57,199 nt of DNA from an uncultured Micrococcales bacterium (GTDB lineage Bacteria > Actinomycetota > Actinomycetes > Actinomycetales > Microbacteriaceae): assembly GCA_903834635.1 (NCBI GenBank), contig CAILJO010000027.1, positions 1 to 57,199 on the forward strand. Direction: 5' to 3'. The position numbers and the translations under genes are program-made. Below are positions 43,112 through 52,705 of the stretch, one piece after another. A model generated the notes under the pieces. The model ran no database searches. It was not told where the DNA came from and worked only from the letters and a program-made list of their open reading frames with translations. Each line of letters starts with the position of its first letter. Position 1 is the stretch's first letter.

Positions 43112-43965
43112 TACTTTGCTTCCTCTTCGGCTGCAACTGGGGCCTCGACTGCGGCCTCTTCGGCTGCAGCTGGTGCCTCAACGGCAGGGGTCTCTGCGAC
43201 AGCGGCAGGTGCTGACTGCTCGAGCAGTTCGCGCTCCCACTCAGCGAGTGGTTCTGCAGCTGCGTCGGTCTTGGTGTGGCGAGCAATGGTTCCCTCGGCA
43301 ACGGCGTCAGCGATTACGCGGGTGAGCAGAGCCACCGAGCGGATTGCGTCGTCGTTTCCTGGAATACCAATGGTTACCTCGTCTGGGTCACAGTTGGTGT
43401 CAAGGATTGCGATCACTGGAATGCCAAGCTTCTTGGCTTCGGTGATTGCAAGGTGCTCCTTGTTGGTGTCAACAACCCACATAGCGCTAGGAGTCTTGGT
43501 TACGGTGCGGATACCACCGAGAGACTTCTCTAGCTTGTCTTTTTCGCGGCGAAGGATCAAAAGTTCCTTCTTGGTCAGTCCACTCTTGGCTGGGTCGTCG
43601 AAGTCCATGACTTCGAGTTCCTTTAGACGTGCAAGACGCTTCTGGACGGTCTGGAAGTTGGTCAGCAGACCGCCAAGCCAGCGCTGGTTGATGTAAGGCA
43701 TGCCAACGCGCTGAGCCTGCTCTGAGATTGCCTCTTGAGCCTGCTTCTTGGTGCCGACGAAAAGAATGGTGCCACCGTTTGCAACGGTGTCCTTCACGAA
43801 CTCGTATGCCTTGTCGATGTGGGTCAGTGACTTCTGAAGGTCAATGATGTAGATTCCTGAGCGGTCGGTCAGGATGAATCGCTTCATCTTTGGGTTCCAA
43901 CGACGGGTCTGGTGCCCGAAGTGCACGCCGCTGTCAAGCATCTCGCGTACTGTTACTACTGCCAT
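43111..43965 (-). CDS. rpsB: 30S ribosomal protein S2, with Ala/Glu/Pro-rich C-terminal tail
   Basis: [28 protein letters not shown]; start MAVVTV at 43965 after aaaaggag. Confidence 0.97.
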   Translation of the reverse strand: MAVVTVREMLDSGVHFGHQTRRWNPKMKRFILTDRSGIYIIDLQKSLTHIDKAYEFVKDTVANGGTILFVGTKKQAQEAISEQAQRVGMPYINQRWLGGLLTNFQTVQKRLARLKELEVMDFDDPAKSGLTKKELLILRREKDKLEKSLGGIRTVTKTPSAMWVVDTNKEHLAITEAKKLGIPVIAILDTNCDPDEVTIGIPGNDDAIRSVALLTRVIADAVAEGTIARHTKTDAAAEPLAEWERELLEQSAPAAVAETPAVEAPAAAEEAAVEAPVAAEEEAK

Positions 43966-43982
43966 GGCAGTATCTCCTTTTG

Positions 43983-44068
43983 GGCGCACGGATGCGCCGA
44001 TCAGTTTTCTGTTTCAAGCGGTTGCTTGATACACCTGGTGTCGGATTCAAACCGCCGGATTGCTCCGG
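43983..44068 (-). ncRNA. Candidate structured rpsB 5' leader with three hairpins
   Basis: Minus strand: CCGGA-GCAA-TCCGG (44055-44068), TCAAGC-AACC-GCTTGA (44014-44029), GGCGCA-TCCG-TGCGCC (43983-43998), directly upstream of the RBS. Confidence 0.5.
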
Positions 44069-44228
44069 ACCGATTGGTCAGATATCTGGTTCGACACGCG
44101 AAGTCGGCGCGCTTCAAGAAGGTCTTTTTTGGGGACTTTCACGGTGCACACCGCTTCTAAAAGCATAACAGCGAAATGAGCGAGTTTTCCACTGTTTTAT
44201 TGGGCACTCCCCCATAACGCCAGAAACC

Positions 44229-44246
44229 TAGGATGCTTTCAGCATG
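44229..44246 (+). promoter_or_regulatory. Candidate -10 (TAGGAT) 9 nt upstream of ATG 44244
   Basis: TAGGAT 44229-44234, gctttcagc, ATG; no SD. Confidence 0.4.
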
Positions 44247-44876
44247 CCCAAGCTTCGTGATCCCAAAGTTTTGTTAGGGCCGCTTATAGCGGTGCTGTTC
44301 TTGTCGGCTTTTGCCTTGCATCCCAGTTCGGCGAGCGCCGCGATGCCTTCGAACCTTGGTTTTAGGATCGTTTCGACTCCCTTGGCTTCGAATAAACCGC
44401 ATGTCATTGCACCTAACTGGGTTTTACCCACAAAGCCAACCTTCAATGTGGCAAATGATTTTTTAAGACCAACTAGCGATTGGGGTTCTGGTCATAGAGG
44501 CGTAGATTTCGAAGTTGGACAGAAATCGGTAGTTTTCAATCCTCACCAGGGGGTCATCTCGCTAGCAGGGTTGGTTTTTGCCGTCCCGACTGTTGTCGTT
44601 CAACATTCCGACGCAACAAGTTCTGTTTTTCAGCCAGTTTGTCTAGATTCAGGCCTTGCGGTTGGCAGCGGTTTGTCTGCCGGACAAGCTTTGGGAAGTT
44701 ATTGTGTCGGTTCAAAAACCAAGCTCCATTGTGGTGCTTTGCCTTGCGTTCATTGGGCTTTCAGGCTGGCCAAAGGAGTTTATGTGAACCCGCTTCGAAT
44801 GGTTGGTCTTCTGCTTCCAAGCCGTTTGAGACCGTTATCGCGAGTTAGCGAACTCAGTCAAAGTCTGCACAATTAG
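44244..44876 (+). CDS. M23-like metallopeptidase-domain secreted protein
   Basis: Signal peptide; GSGHRGVDFEV...VHWAFRL resembles the LytM/M23 metal-ligand pattern. Confidence 0.75.
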   Translation: MPKLRDPKVLLGPLIAVLFLSAFALHPSSASAAMPSNLGFRIVSTPLASNKPHVIAPNWVLPTKPTFNVANDFLRPTSDWGSGHRGVDFEVGQKSVVFNPHQGVISLAGLVFAVPTVVVQHSDATSSVFQPVCLDSGLAVGSGLSAGQALGSYCVGSKTKLHCGALPCVHWAFRLAKGVYVNPLRMVGLLLPSRLRPLSRVSELSQSLHN

Positions 44877-45775
44877 GCGCGAGGATGCGCAGTCGCGTAA
44901 CCCTGCTTGAGTCGTTCGATACTCACGTGTGTGTAAATCTGAGTCGTGCCTAAGCTTGCGTGACCAAGTAACTCTTGAACTGCCCTTAGGTCAGCTCCCC
45001 CATCCAATAGATGAGTGGCAGCGCTGTGGCGAAGGGAGTGAGGTCCGGCTGCACCTGTTGGAGTCGCGGAGAGCACCCCAGCCACGAGTGCATAGATCTG
45101 TCTAACTCCCACTCGACCTCCTTTGAAGTTGAGCAAAAGCGCTTCTCTACTGTTTTCTGTTTGCAACTTTGGCCTGCCTACTCGAACCCAAAGATCCAAG
45201 GACTCTCGTGCCGGCTGTCCGAATGGAACCATCCGCTGTTTGTTGCCTTTTCCTGTGACACGAAGAAGATTTCTGCTGAAGTCGATGTCCGGCAGGTTTA
45301 GACCGGCAATCTCGCTCACACGTGCACCCGTGGCGTAGAGCAACTCAACAACCAAACGGTCCCGTATTCCGGCCGGGTTATCTTCGGTTGCTAAGGAATC
45401 TAAAGTTTCAAAAACTTGGGCAAGGCTTTCGCGCGATACCACTTTTGGTAGGGAACGAGTTGCCTTGGGTGTTCTCAACCTCAAGCCTGGGTCGGTTTCG
45501 AGCACACTCGTTCGATGCAGCCATGCGGTAAACGACCTTATGGCAGCGCTCTTTCGAGCCATGGTGGCCTTAGTCAGCCCTCGTTCATTGAGTTCGAAGA
45601 GCCAATCGCGAAGTAGTTCTAGTGAAATCTCTGAAAGTGTTTCGATTTTGGATCTATCGAGAAACTTTTCAAAGTCTTGGATGTCTGCGAGATAAGCCTT
45701 TACAGTGTTCGCCGAGTAGCCGCGACCGTCTTGAAGTTGGTCAGCGAATTCGAGAATCTTGTGTTTTGTCTCCAC
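44873..45775 (-). CDS. xerC: Tyrosine recombinase XerC
   Basis: YATGARVSEIAGLNL, HSLRHSAATHLLDGGADLRAVQELLGHASLGTTQIYTHVS. Confidence 0.95.
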   Translation of the reverse strand: METKHKILEFADQLQDGRGYSANTVKAYLADIQDFEKFLDRSKIETLSEISLELLRDWLFELNERGLTKATMARKSAAIRSFTAWLHRTSVLETDPGLRLRTPKATRSLPKVVSRESLAQVFETLDSLATEDNPAGIRDRLVVELLYATGARVSEIAGLNLPDIDFSRNLLRVTGKGNKQRMVPFGQPARESLDLWVRVGRPKLQTENSREALLLNFKGGRVGVRQIYALVAGVLSATPTGAAGPHSLRHSAATHLLDGGADLRAVQELLGHASLGTTQIYTHVSIERLKQGYATAHPRA

Positions 45776-45778
45776 ATC

Positions 45779-46939
45779 TCAGAGATTAGAGCCTCTTCGC
45801 CTCCATCCTCGCAAAGACGACACTGCGAGCGCGTCAATCTTTAGTGACGTCAGAGCCATTGTTGCCTCTCTGTGTGTTAGCCCCGCTGTCGATGCAACCT
45901 TTTCGAGCGTTTGCCAGCCTTCGGTTAGTGCGTCTAATGCCCGTTTTTCGAGTGCGCCGGTGGTGCTTGCTTCTGTTACGAAGAGCGCGGTGTTTTCGCC
46001 GACTATCTCTCTGATTTCATCGCTGCTGCCAACCAGCTGAGCGATGCCATCCCTGATCAATCGGTGACACCCTGCAGATGATGGGCTTGTAACTAAACCG
46101 GGCACTGCGCCGACCTCGCGACCTAGCGCCGTTGCATGGTTGGCCGTGTTGATTGAGCCGGAACGCCATCCGGCTTCGACGACGACGGTGGCTTGACCGA
46201 GTGCAGCAATCAGTCTGTTGCGCTGCAGAAATCGCCATTTTGTGGGGCTGCTTCCGGGTGGCATTTCACCTATCAAAGCCCACTTGTCGGCGATTTCTAG
46301 AAGCAAACGCTCGTTGCCAGATGGGTAAAGCCGGTCTAGACCTCCTGCCATGACAGCTATGGTGGGGTTATCGAGTGACAGGGATGCTTGGTGCGCAATC
46401 GCATCGATTCCGTAGGCACCACCGGAGACGATGGCATAGCCGAAGTCTGCAAGTCCGCTGACTATCTCATTCGTTACTTCTTTGCCATAAGCCGAAGCCG
46501 TTCTCGAACCTACGAGAGCAATAGATCGGCTCAATGTATTCAGCGAACCAGCATCTCCGCATACCCACAGTGCCGCCGGGGCACCCCAACCTAAATCATT
46601 GAGTGAGTGTGGCCAATTTTCACTAGTTGGACCAATTAATTGAAACCTGCCCGTTTCCACCATTTCGACAGCCTTCAAGGTGTCGCTGGTCTTGAGCCTA
46701 GGCAACCATCTCTCAATGGCGTCACTAGCAGTTTTCTGCGGGTCACCGAAACGTTGAACCGCCAAGTCGATAACTTCGGCTTCGGTGAGTGCATGAATTA
46801 AATACCTTGGGTCACCTGACTTGACAAGCTGGATGGCCGAAATCCCGCCGACCGCTTGCCTTAGCATGCCGGCGAACTCGTCACCTGGTTCGCAGCAAAT
46901 AGACCATTCGACGAGAGAGAGCATTTCGTCACGCTGCAC
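45779..46939 (-). CDS. dprA: DNA processing protein DprA
   Basis: VGSRTASAYGKEV, VSGGAYGIDAIAHQASL, GGLDRLYPSGN, ERNRLIAALG-like FLQRNRLIAALGQATVVVEA; start GTG 46939 or 46954. Confidence 0.94.
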   Translation of the reverse strand: MQRDEMLSLVEWSICCEPGDEFAGMLRQAVGGISAIQLVKSGDPRYLIHALTEAEVIDLAVQRFGDPQKTASDAIERWLPRLKTSDTLKAVEMVETGRFQLIGPTSENWPHSLNDLGWGAPAALWVCGDAGSLNTLSRSIALVGSRTASAYGKEVTNEIVSGLADFGYAIVSGGAYGIDAIAHQASLSLDNPTIAVMAGGLDRLYPSGNERLLLEIADKWALIGEMPPGSSPTKWRFLQRNRLIAALGQATVVVEAGWRSGSINTANHATALGREVGAVPGLVTSPSSAGCHRLIRDGIAQLVGSSDEIREIVGENTALFVTEASTTGALEKRALDALTEGWQTLEKVASTAGLTHREATMALTSLKIDALAVSSLRGWRRRGSNL

Positions 46940-48476
46940 GGCTATCCCCTTCACTGTGTCCTCTAAGCGACAGCGCCAACAGCACATCTTCGGTTTGCAC
47001 GCGGGCTCGGCCAGCCAAATCGGCTGAAGTCCAAGCAAGTCGCAGGCAACGGTCATACCCGCGCATACTCAGTTGCCCTCTAGTGAGGGCGGCATCAAGG
47101 CGTTCGGTCGCTTTGGAATCGGGTCTTAGATGTTTTCGCAAATAGGCTCCGCTGATCTCGGCGTTGGCTCGCCATGGGGTATCAATCAGACGTTCCCTGG
47201 CGGCACTTCGAGCCGCTTCAACTCGCAAACTAAGCTCCGCAGAAGTTGGCCCAGGCTTTAGCCTGGAAGTTGCGATTGCGGCAGGACTAGCCGCTCTAAC
47301 TTCAAGGCGCAGGTCTATTCGATCTAGCAAAGGGCCCGAGAGCTTATTTAGATAGCGCATTCTTTGCGCCTGGGTGCAAGTGCACCTAGACGCTTTTGAC
47401 GTGTAGTTTCCGCATGGGCATGGGTTGGCTGCCAAGGCCAGTTGAAACCTCGCAGGAAACCATGCCGCGCCTGCGGCACGATTGATGACTACCTTTCCAG
47501 ACTCAAGAGGCTGCCTGAGAGCCTCTAGGGTTTGTGTTGAAAATTCTGGAGCTTCATCGAGAAAAAGTACGCCATTGTGCGCCAGTGAAATCAGACCTGG
47601 CTTAGGTATGCCAGAACCTCCACCAACCATGGCGGCCATTGACGAACTATGGTGCGGTGCCTGAAAGGGCGCCAGGCGGTCTAAGGATGCCAATCCATCC
47701 GGCTTGGCAATCGAACGCACGGCAGCCGACTCCAGCGCTTCGTCGAGGGTCAGCTGAGGCAGAATCGTGGGCAACCGCTCAGCCAACATAGTCTTGCCTG
47801 CGCCGGGTGGCCCAACCATCAAAAGATGGTGTCTTCCGGCAGCTGCCAAAACCAAGGATTCAACTAACTCTGACTGACCGAATACTTCGGACATGCAAAG
47901 CGCGCCAACCTCATGGGGAACACTCTGTGTCATTGATTGCGTCTGACGCACAGGAACGGCAATGTCTGCGCCGTGAAGTCTTGCTACCTCGGCGAGATTG
48001 GCCACGGCAATCACTTCTAGACCCTCGACGAGCTGTGCCTCAAATTCATTTTGAAGCGGCACAATAGCCCGCTTGAACCCAGATCGCTTAGCCGCAAGCA
48101 ACATGGGCAATACTCCAGAAATGGGTCGCACCGAACCATCAAGGCCAAGTTCACCGAAATGAACAAACCTTGAAACAGATTGAGCATTCACTAACCCGCC
48201 AGCTGCCAAAACTGAGATAGCTATTGCCAGATCGAAACCTGAACCATGCTTTGGAACAGAAGCCGGAGAGAGATTTACCGTGATCTTTCGCCCAGGAAGG
48301 TTGAGCCCAGAGTTTGTGCAAGCCGCTCTAACTCTTGAGGTGGCTTCACTTAGTGATGCGTCAGGCAATCCAACCAAAACGAAACTTGGCAAGTTCGAGG
48401 ATATATCCGCCTCGATTTCAATCAACTTGCCGCCAAGTCCAAAAAGTGAGACCGAAAAGGACTTTGCCAGAGACAT
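46929..48476 (-). CDS. comM: YifB-family Mg chelatase-like AAA ATPase (ComM)
   Basis: VGPPGAGKTMLAERLPTILP, RPFQAPHHSSS-like FQAPHHSSSMAAMVGGG, GVLFLDEAPEF, ANPCPCGNY. Confidence 0.95.
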   Translation of the reverse strand: MSLAKSFSVSLFGLGGKLIEIEADISSNLPSFVLVGLPDASLSEATSRVRAACTNSGLNLPGRKITVNLSPASVPKHGSGFDLAIAISVLAAGGLVNAQSVSRFVHFGELGLDGSVRPISGVLPMLLAAKRSGFKRAIVPLQNEFEAQLVEGLEVIAVANLAEVARLHGADIAVPVRQTQSMTQSVPHEVGALCMSEVFGQSELVESLVLAAAGRHHLLMVGPPGAGKTMLAERLPTILPQLTLDEALESAAVRSIAKPDGLASLDRLAPFQAPHHSSSMAAMVGGGSGIPKPGLISLAHNGVLFLDEAPEFSTQTLEALRQPLESGKVVINRAAGAAWFPARFQLALAANPCPCGNYTSKASRCTCTQAQRMRYLNKLSGPLLDRIDLRLEVRAASPAAIATSRLKPGPTSAELSLRVEAARSAARERLIDTPWRANAEISGAYLRKHLRPDSKATERLDAALTRGQLSMRGYDRCLRLAWTSADLAGRARVQTEDVLLALSLRGHSEGDSRAA

Positions 48477-48835
48477 CAGAACACCTGTTTCAGGTGCTCA
48501 AAACTGACCGATCCGGCATTGACAAATACCGAAACGACATCGAGGCGAAGCTTGTTGCTTGCCACTTGTCTGGAAACGCACCACTGACCAATCGCCTTTC
48601 TGAGTTTTTGCAACTTGAACTCGTCAACAGCTTCGAGGCCCGAAAGGCTAGATGCACCGCTGCGTGTTTTCACCTCTACAAAGACCCAAGAGTCTTGGTC
48701 TCGTGCAATCAAATCGATTTCACCTGCTCGGCAGTGCCAATTTCGCTCGATGATTTCATAACCTTGGCGCTTCAGATAATCGGCCGCGACGGATTCGCCA
48801 TATTTGCCCAAAATGTGTCTTCGGTTGTCTGCCAT
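48476..48835 (-). CDS. yraN: YraN family (UPF0102) endonuclease-like protein
   Basis: GKYGESVAADYLKRQGYEIIERNWHCRAGEIDLIARDQDSWVFVEVKTR. Confidence 0.95.
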   Translation of the reverse strand: MADNRRHILGKYGESVAADYLKRQGYEIIERNWHCRAGEIDLIARDQDSWVFVEVKTRSGASSLSGLEAVDEFKLQKLRKAIGQWCVSRQVASNKLRLDVVSVFVNAGSVSFEHLKQVF

Positions 48836-48897
48836 TGCAACAGAATGGCAAGAAAATGCCGGCTAAAACGGCAGCGAAGAAATGTTGTGGATAACCT

Positions 48898-49221
48898 CTA
48901 GTTGCCAGGCGTGAAGGTCTTCGGCAGCTCAAACGCCTTGCCCGAGAGCTCTTCAATGTTGACATCTTTGAATGACAGCACGCGAACCGATTTAACAAAA
49001 CGATCGGTGCGATAGATGTCCCAAACCCAAACGTCGCGCATGTCGACTTCGAAATAGAAATCTGTGTTGGTTTCCACCCGCTTGACGTCTACCTCGTTGG
49101 CCAAATAAAAACGTCGCTCTGTCTCGATGACGAATTTAAACGTGCCAACTATGTCGCGGTACTCCTTATAAAGCACCACTTCGGCATCGCGTTCGTAGTC
49201 TTCGAATTCGTTCTCGTCCAT
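48898..49221 (-). CDS. DUF2469-family protein
   Basis: YERDAEVVLYKEYRDIVGTFKFVIETERRFYLANEVDV; conserved actinobacterial neighbour of rnhB/yraN. Confidence 0.9.
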   Translation of the reverse strand: MDENEFEDYERDAEVVLYKEYRDIVGTFKFVIETERRFYLANEVDVKRVETNTDFYFEVDMRDVWVWDIYRTDRFVKSVRVLSFKDVNIEELSGKAFELPKTFTPGN

Positions 49222-49239
49222 TGGTTTCAGTCTAAACCG

Positions 49240-49950
49240 TTAGCCTTCATCCGAGGTCTCGAGTCCAGGCAGGACGCCATCCGAGAGAATTTTGGTGAGC
49301 CAAGTCTTGCGGTGAACCTCGCTAGGACCAAACTTCTTCAAAGCCTCGATGTGAGAGCTTGATGCATAACCTTTGTGCCCTTCAAGGCCAAATGCCTGGT
49401 GCTGCGAAGCAAGTGAAATCATCAAATTATCCCGATCGACCTTGGCTACCACCGATGCCGCCGCGACAATCGCACAGTCACGGTCGGCCTTTGTCCTCAC
49501 AACAACCTTTAGCCCGCCAGCGTGCTCCTGAAGCCAGTTGTGACTGCCGTCGAGAAGCACCGTTGCACCATCTTGCGCGATGGCACTTCGAAGACCTTCG
49601 GTTTCAAGCAGGGTATTTAGAGCACGGCTCGCAGCCAAAGCTAACGCGGCGACGATGCCTTTAGTATCGATCTCTTCAGGAGAGGCGAAACCAACTGCTG
49701 AACCGGTCAGCCAAGCGCCGATTGGCTCAATCAGTGTGACCCTCTGCTTTTCGCTGAGCAACTTGGAGTCACGAAGTGCGGTTGGAAAGGCATCAAGGTT
49801 GGTGGTTTGCGCATCGATTAAGGCGACTCCAACTGCAACTGGCCCCGCGATGGCTCCACGGCCAACCTCATCGACGCCGATAACGAATCTTGAACCGGCT
49901 GCGATGAGCTCTCGCTCAAAATCAGTTGTGGGGGACGCTTTTGAAGACAT
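49240..49950 (-). CDS. rnhB: Ribonuclease HII
   Basis: VIGVDEVGRGAIAGPVAVG, DSKLLSEKQR, KVDRDNLM; start MSSKASPT at 49950. Confidence 0.94.
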   Translation of the reverse strand: MSSKASPTTDFERELIAAGSRFVIGVDEVGRGAIAGPVAVGVALIDAQTTNLDAFPTALRDSKLLSEKQRVTLIEPIGAWLTGSAVGFASPEEIDTKGIVAALALAASRALNTLLETEGLRSAIAQDGATVLLDGSHNWLQEHAGGLKVVVRTKADRDCAIVAAASVVAKVDRDNLMISLASQHQAFGLEGHKGYASSSHIEALKKFGPSEVHRKTWLTKILSDGVLPGLETSDEG

Positions 49951-50692
49951 TTGGATAATCGTCAAGCCACTTCCAGCGGCTAAAAGGCCACGAAAGAACA
50001 AACGCGCGCCCTACTACAGCCGATTTTGGAACAAAACCCTTGCCAGGAAGATCGCCATGAAAACGAGAGTCTTCACTGTTGCTGCGGTTGTCGCCCATCA
50101 CCCAGTAAGAGTCTTTGGGAACAGTCACGTCAAAAGTCTTCAAGCTCGGTTTCATGCCCGAATCTAAATAGGTTTCGTTAATGGCCGAACCATTTATGGT
50201 GATCTGACCGTCCACGTTGCAACAAACAACATGGTCACCGCCAACGCCAATAACTCGCTTAACGAGATGCTGGGATGAATCTGGAGCCGAGAGTCCGACT
50301 ACTGAGGTAATCCAGCTGCCCAAGGCCACCAAACCGTTTGTCTCTGGCGTGACAGGCTGCTGATAGAGCCAGCCGCCCGGGTCTTTGAATACCACTACAT
50401 CGCCGCGCTGAAGCGGAACCACATTCGGAACGAGTTCGTTCACAATGATGCGGTCATTGATCTGGAGAGTGCTCTCCATCGAACCCGAGGGAATGTAGAA
50501 CGAACGCAGAAGGAAAGTCTTTATGACAAGAGAAAGGACTAATGCCGATGCAACAATCACAACTAGGTCGACAAAAAATGCCCCAGTCGGAGTTGATTTA
50601 ATTCGACGAAGAGTCTTGGCAACCAGAGAATTGCTCTCGGGCTTATCCTTTTTCGAACGCTTTGAACCTTTAAGTTCAGCATTTTCAGTCAT
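49922..50692 (-). CDS. lepB: Signal peptidase I
   Basis: FYIPSGSMESTLQINDRIIVNEL, HLVKRVIGVGGDHV, VMGDNRSNSEDSR. Confidence 0.96.
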   Translation of the reverse strand: MTENAELKGSKRSKKDKPESNSLVAKTLRRIKSTPTGAFFVDLVVIVASALVLSLVIKTFLLRSFYIPSGSMESTLQINDRIIVNELVPNVVPLQRGDVVVFKDPGGWLYQQPVTPETNGLVALGSWITSVVGLSAPDSSQHLVKRVIGVGGDHVVCCNVDGQITINGSAINETYLDSGMKPSLKTFDVTVPKDSYWVMGDNRSNSEDSRFHGDLPGKGFVPKSAVVGRAFVLSWPFSRWKWLDDYPNVFKSVPHN

Positions 50693-50726
50693 AAAACGAG
50701 CCTAACGGCGAAGACTGAGAAAAGGC

Positions 50727-51077
50727 TTAGACGTTGTCGCGCTTCTCGCGGATCTTGGCCTTCTTACCGCGCAGGTCGCGAAGGTAGTAAAGCTTGGCAC
50801 GACGAACGTCACCCTTGGTGACTAGTTCAATCTTGTCAATGACCGGTGAGTGCACTGGGAAGGTACGCTCTACGCCTACCTGGAAAGAAATCTTGCGAAC
50901 GGTGAAGGTCTCGCGAACGCCATTTCCTGAGCGACGGATTACGACGCCTTGGAAGATCTGAACACGTGAGCGGTTACCTTCGATGATGTTTACGTGAACC
51001 TTGACATTGTCACCAACGCGAAAAGCTGGGATGTCTGACTTGAGGCTCTTGGCATCAACTGAATCGAGGATGTGCAT
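50727..51077 (-). CDS. rplS: 50S ribosomal protein L19
   Basis: [35 protein letters not shown]. Confidence 0.97.
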   Translation of the reverse strand: MHILDSVDAKSLKSDIPAFRVGDNVKVHVNIIEGNRSRVQIFQGVVIRRSGNGVRETFTVRKISFQVGVERTFPVHSPVIDKIELVTKGDVRRAKLYYLRDLRGKKAKIREKRDNV

Positions 51078-51182
51078 TTTGTATCACTCTCTGTTTCTGC
51101 ACGCAGGTCAAAAACAACTGTTTGTTCGTCTTGATTTCTCGGGGGCTCCCCTGCGGCAGAGCACTCTTGTTCCGAGCAACTT

Positions 51183-51197
51183 CTCTATTCTGCCAGA
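51183..51197 (-). promoter_or_regulatory. Candidate rplS promoter -10 region (TCTGGCAGAATAGAG)
   Basis: 15 nt identical to the element upstream of rpsP (53441-53455); TTGCTC lies 17 nt upstream of CAGAAT. Confidence 0.5.
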
Positions 51198-51200
51198 CGA

Positions 51201-51887
51201 CTAGTCTTCGAGCAAGTCTGGTCGCACTTCTTTGGTGCGTTCCAACTGCTGATCTTTGCGCCATTTGGCAATCGCAGCGTGGTTTCCGCTCAATAAAACG
51301 TCGGGAACATCTAGTCCGCGCCAAGATGCCGGCTTGGTATACGAGGGGTATTCCAAGAGTCCGTCAGAGTGACTTTCTTCAACAAGACTCTCGGCGTTGC
51401 CAATCACGCCGGGGATCAAGCGGGCGATTGCCTCGATCATGGCGATTGCGGCCACCTCACCGCCATTCAAAACGTAGTCACCGAGGCTAATCATTCGAAC
51501 TTGAGCTTTGGTCTTGGCATGCTCGACCACTCGCTGGTCAATGCCCTCGTATCGTCCGCAAGCGAAGACGATGTGCTTGGCACTAGCCAGTTCTTGCGCT
51601 GTTGCCTGTTTGAAAAGTTCGCCGGCAGGAGACGTGAAGATGACGATCGTTTCGCCGGAGGCATCCAAGATGTCATCAAAGGCTTCGCCCCAAGGCTCAG
51701 GCTTCATAAGCATTCCTGCGCCGCCACCATAAGGACTGTCATCGACGGTCTTGTGCTTGTCGTGGGTGAAGTTTCTCAGGTCATGCACACGAACGTCTAG
51801 CAGGTTCTTTTCGCGAGCTTTGCCCAAGAGCGACAGCTCGAGTGCGTTGAAATAGTCAGGAAAAATCGTAACCGCGTCAATACGCAT
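51201..51887 (-). CDS. trmD: tRNA (guanine37-N1)-methyltransferase
   Basis: [66 protein letters not shown]. Confidence 0.97.
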   Translation of the reverse strand: MRIDAVTIFPDYFNALELSLLGKAREKNLLDVRVHDLRNFTHDKHKTVDDSPYGGGAGMLMKPEPWGEAFDDILDASGETIVIFTSPAGELFKQATAQELASAKHIVFACGRYEGIDQRVVEHAKTKAQVRMISLGDYVLNGGEVAAIAMIEAIARLIPGVIGNAESLVEESHSDGLLEYPSYTKPASWRGLDVPDVLLSGNHAAIAKWRKDQQLERTKEVRPDLLED

Positions 51888-51889
51888 GA

Positions 51890-52447
51890 TTAGGGTTCTG
51901 GAATCTCTTCGACCAGCGCTTCTGGCGCGGTGTCAGCCTCAATCTCTTCAAAAAGGCCTAGCGGAGGATTGACGGTAACTGTTCCGGCTTCGATATCGAC
52001 GGCTGTGACAATGGCCTTGACGAAAGGAACCAGAGTCTCGCCTGATGCAGTCTTGACGGCGAGCAGATCTTGGGCCGGCATGTGGTCGACTCGAGCGACG
52101 GTGCCGATCTCTTGTCCATCGCGAAGTACTTTTAGACCAACCAATTGGTGGTCATACCAGGCGTCATCTTCGGTTGGAAGCACTTCGGCATCGGCGTCGA
52201 TCAGCAAAATGGCTCTAATCAGAGCCTCAGATGCGTCGCGATCTTCTATGCCCTCAAGAAAGATGACCGGGGATTGGTTATACCAACGCAACTCTTTGAC
52301 GGTTACGGTCTTGCCATACCAAGGCGAAGTTTCAGGAACTTGAAGTTTGAGAACCGCGCCCGGAACGAAACGTTCGTTAGGGCTGTCGGTATAGAGCTCG
52401 AGTTTGATTGCACCCTTAAGGCCGTGGGCCTTGAGCAGACGGCCCAC
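51890..52447 (-). CDS. rimM: 16S rRNA processing protein RimM
   Basis: [56 protein letters not shown]. Confidence 0.94.
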   Translation of the reverse strand: MGRLLKAHGLKGAIKLELYTDSPNERFVPGAVLKLQVPETSPWYGKTVTVKELRWYNQSPVIFLEGIEDRDASEALIRAILLIDADAEVLPTEDDAWYDHQLVGLKVLRDGQEIGTVARVDHMPAQDLLAVKTASGETLVPFVKAIVTAVDIEAGTVTVNPPLGLFEEIEADTAPEALVEEIPEP

Positions 52448-52463
52448 GCGGAGCTCGGTCTGC

Positions 52464-52700
52464 TTAGAAATCGGACTCGACCAGCTCTACTCGCACCTTC
52501 TTGCCATCGGCAAGAGCGTTAACCAAGGTGCGCAGGGCTTTAGCGGTGCGGCCGTTGCGCCCGATCACACGACCCAGGTCATCTGGGTGAACGTGAACCT
52601 CAAGCAGATCTCCGCGTGAAGTTGATCGTTCCGTCACTGAAGCGTCGTCCGGGTGGTCGACGATTCCTTTGACTAGGTGTTCGAGCGCAGCGGCTAGCAC
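52464..52700 (-). CDS. khpA: KH-domain RNA-binding protein
   Basis: LEVHVHPDDLGRVIGRNGRTAKALRTLV; located between rpsP and rimM. Confidence 0.93.
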   Translation of the reverse strand: MLAAALEHLVKGIVDHPDDASVTERSTSRGDLLEVHVHPDDLGRVIGRNGRTAKALRTLVNALADGKKVRVELVESDF

Positions 52701-52705
52701 GACTA

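Noticed and set aside
44873-45775. xerC as a mobile-element integrase
   Set aside because: Sequence and context (next to dprA/comM, chromosomal housekeeping) fit the cellular XerC.
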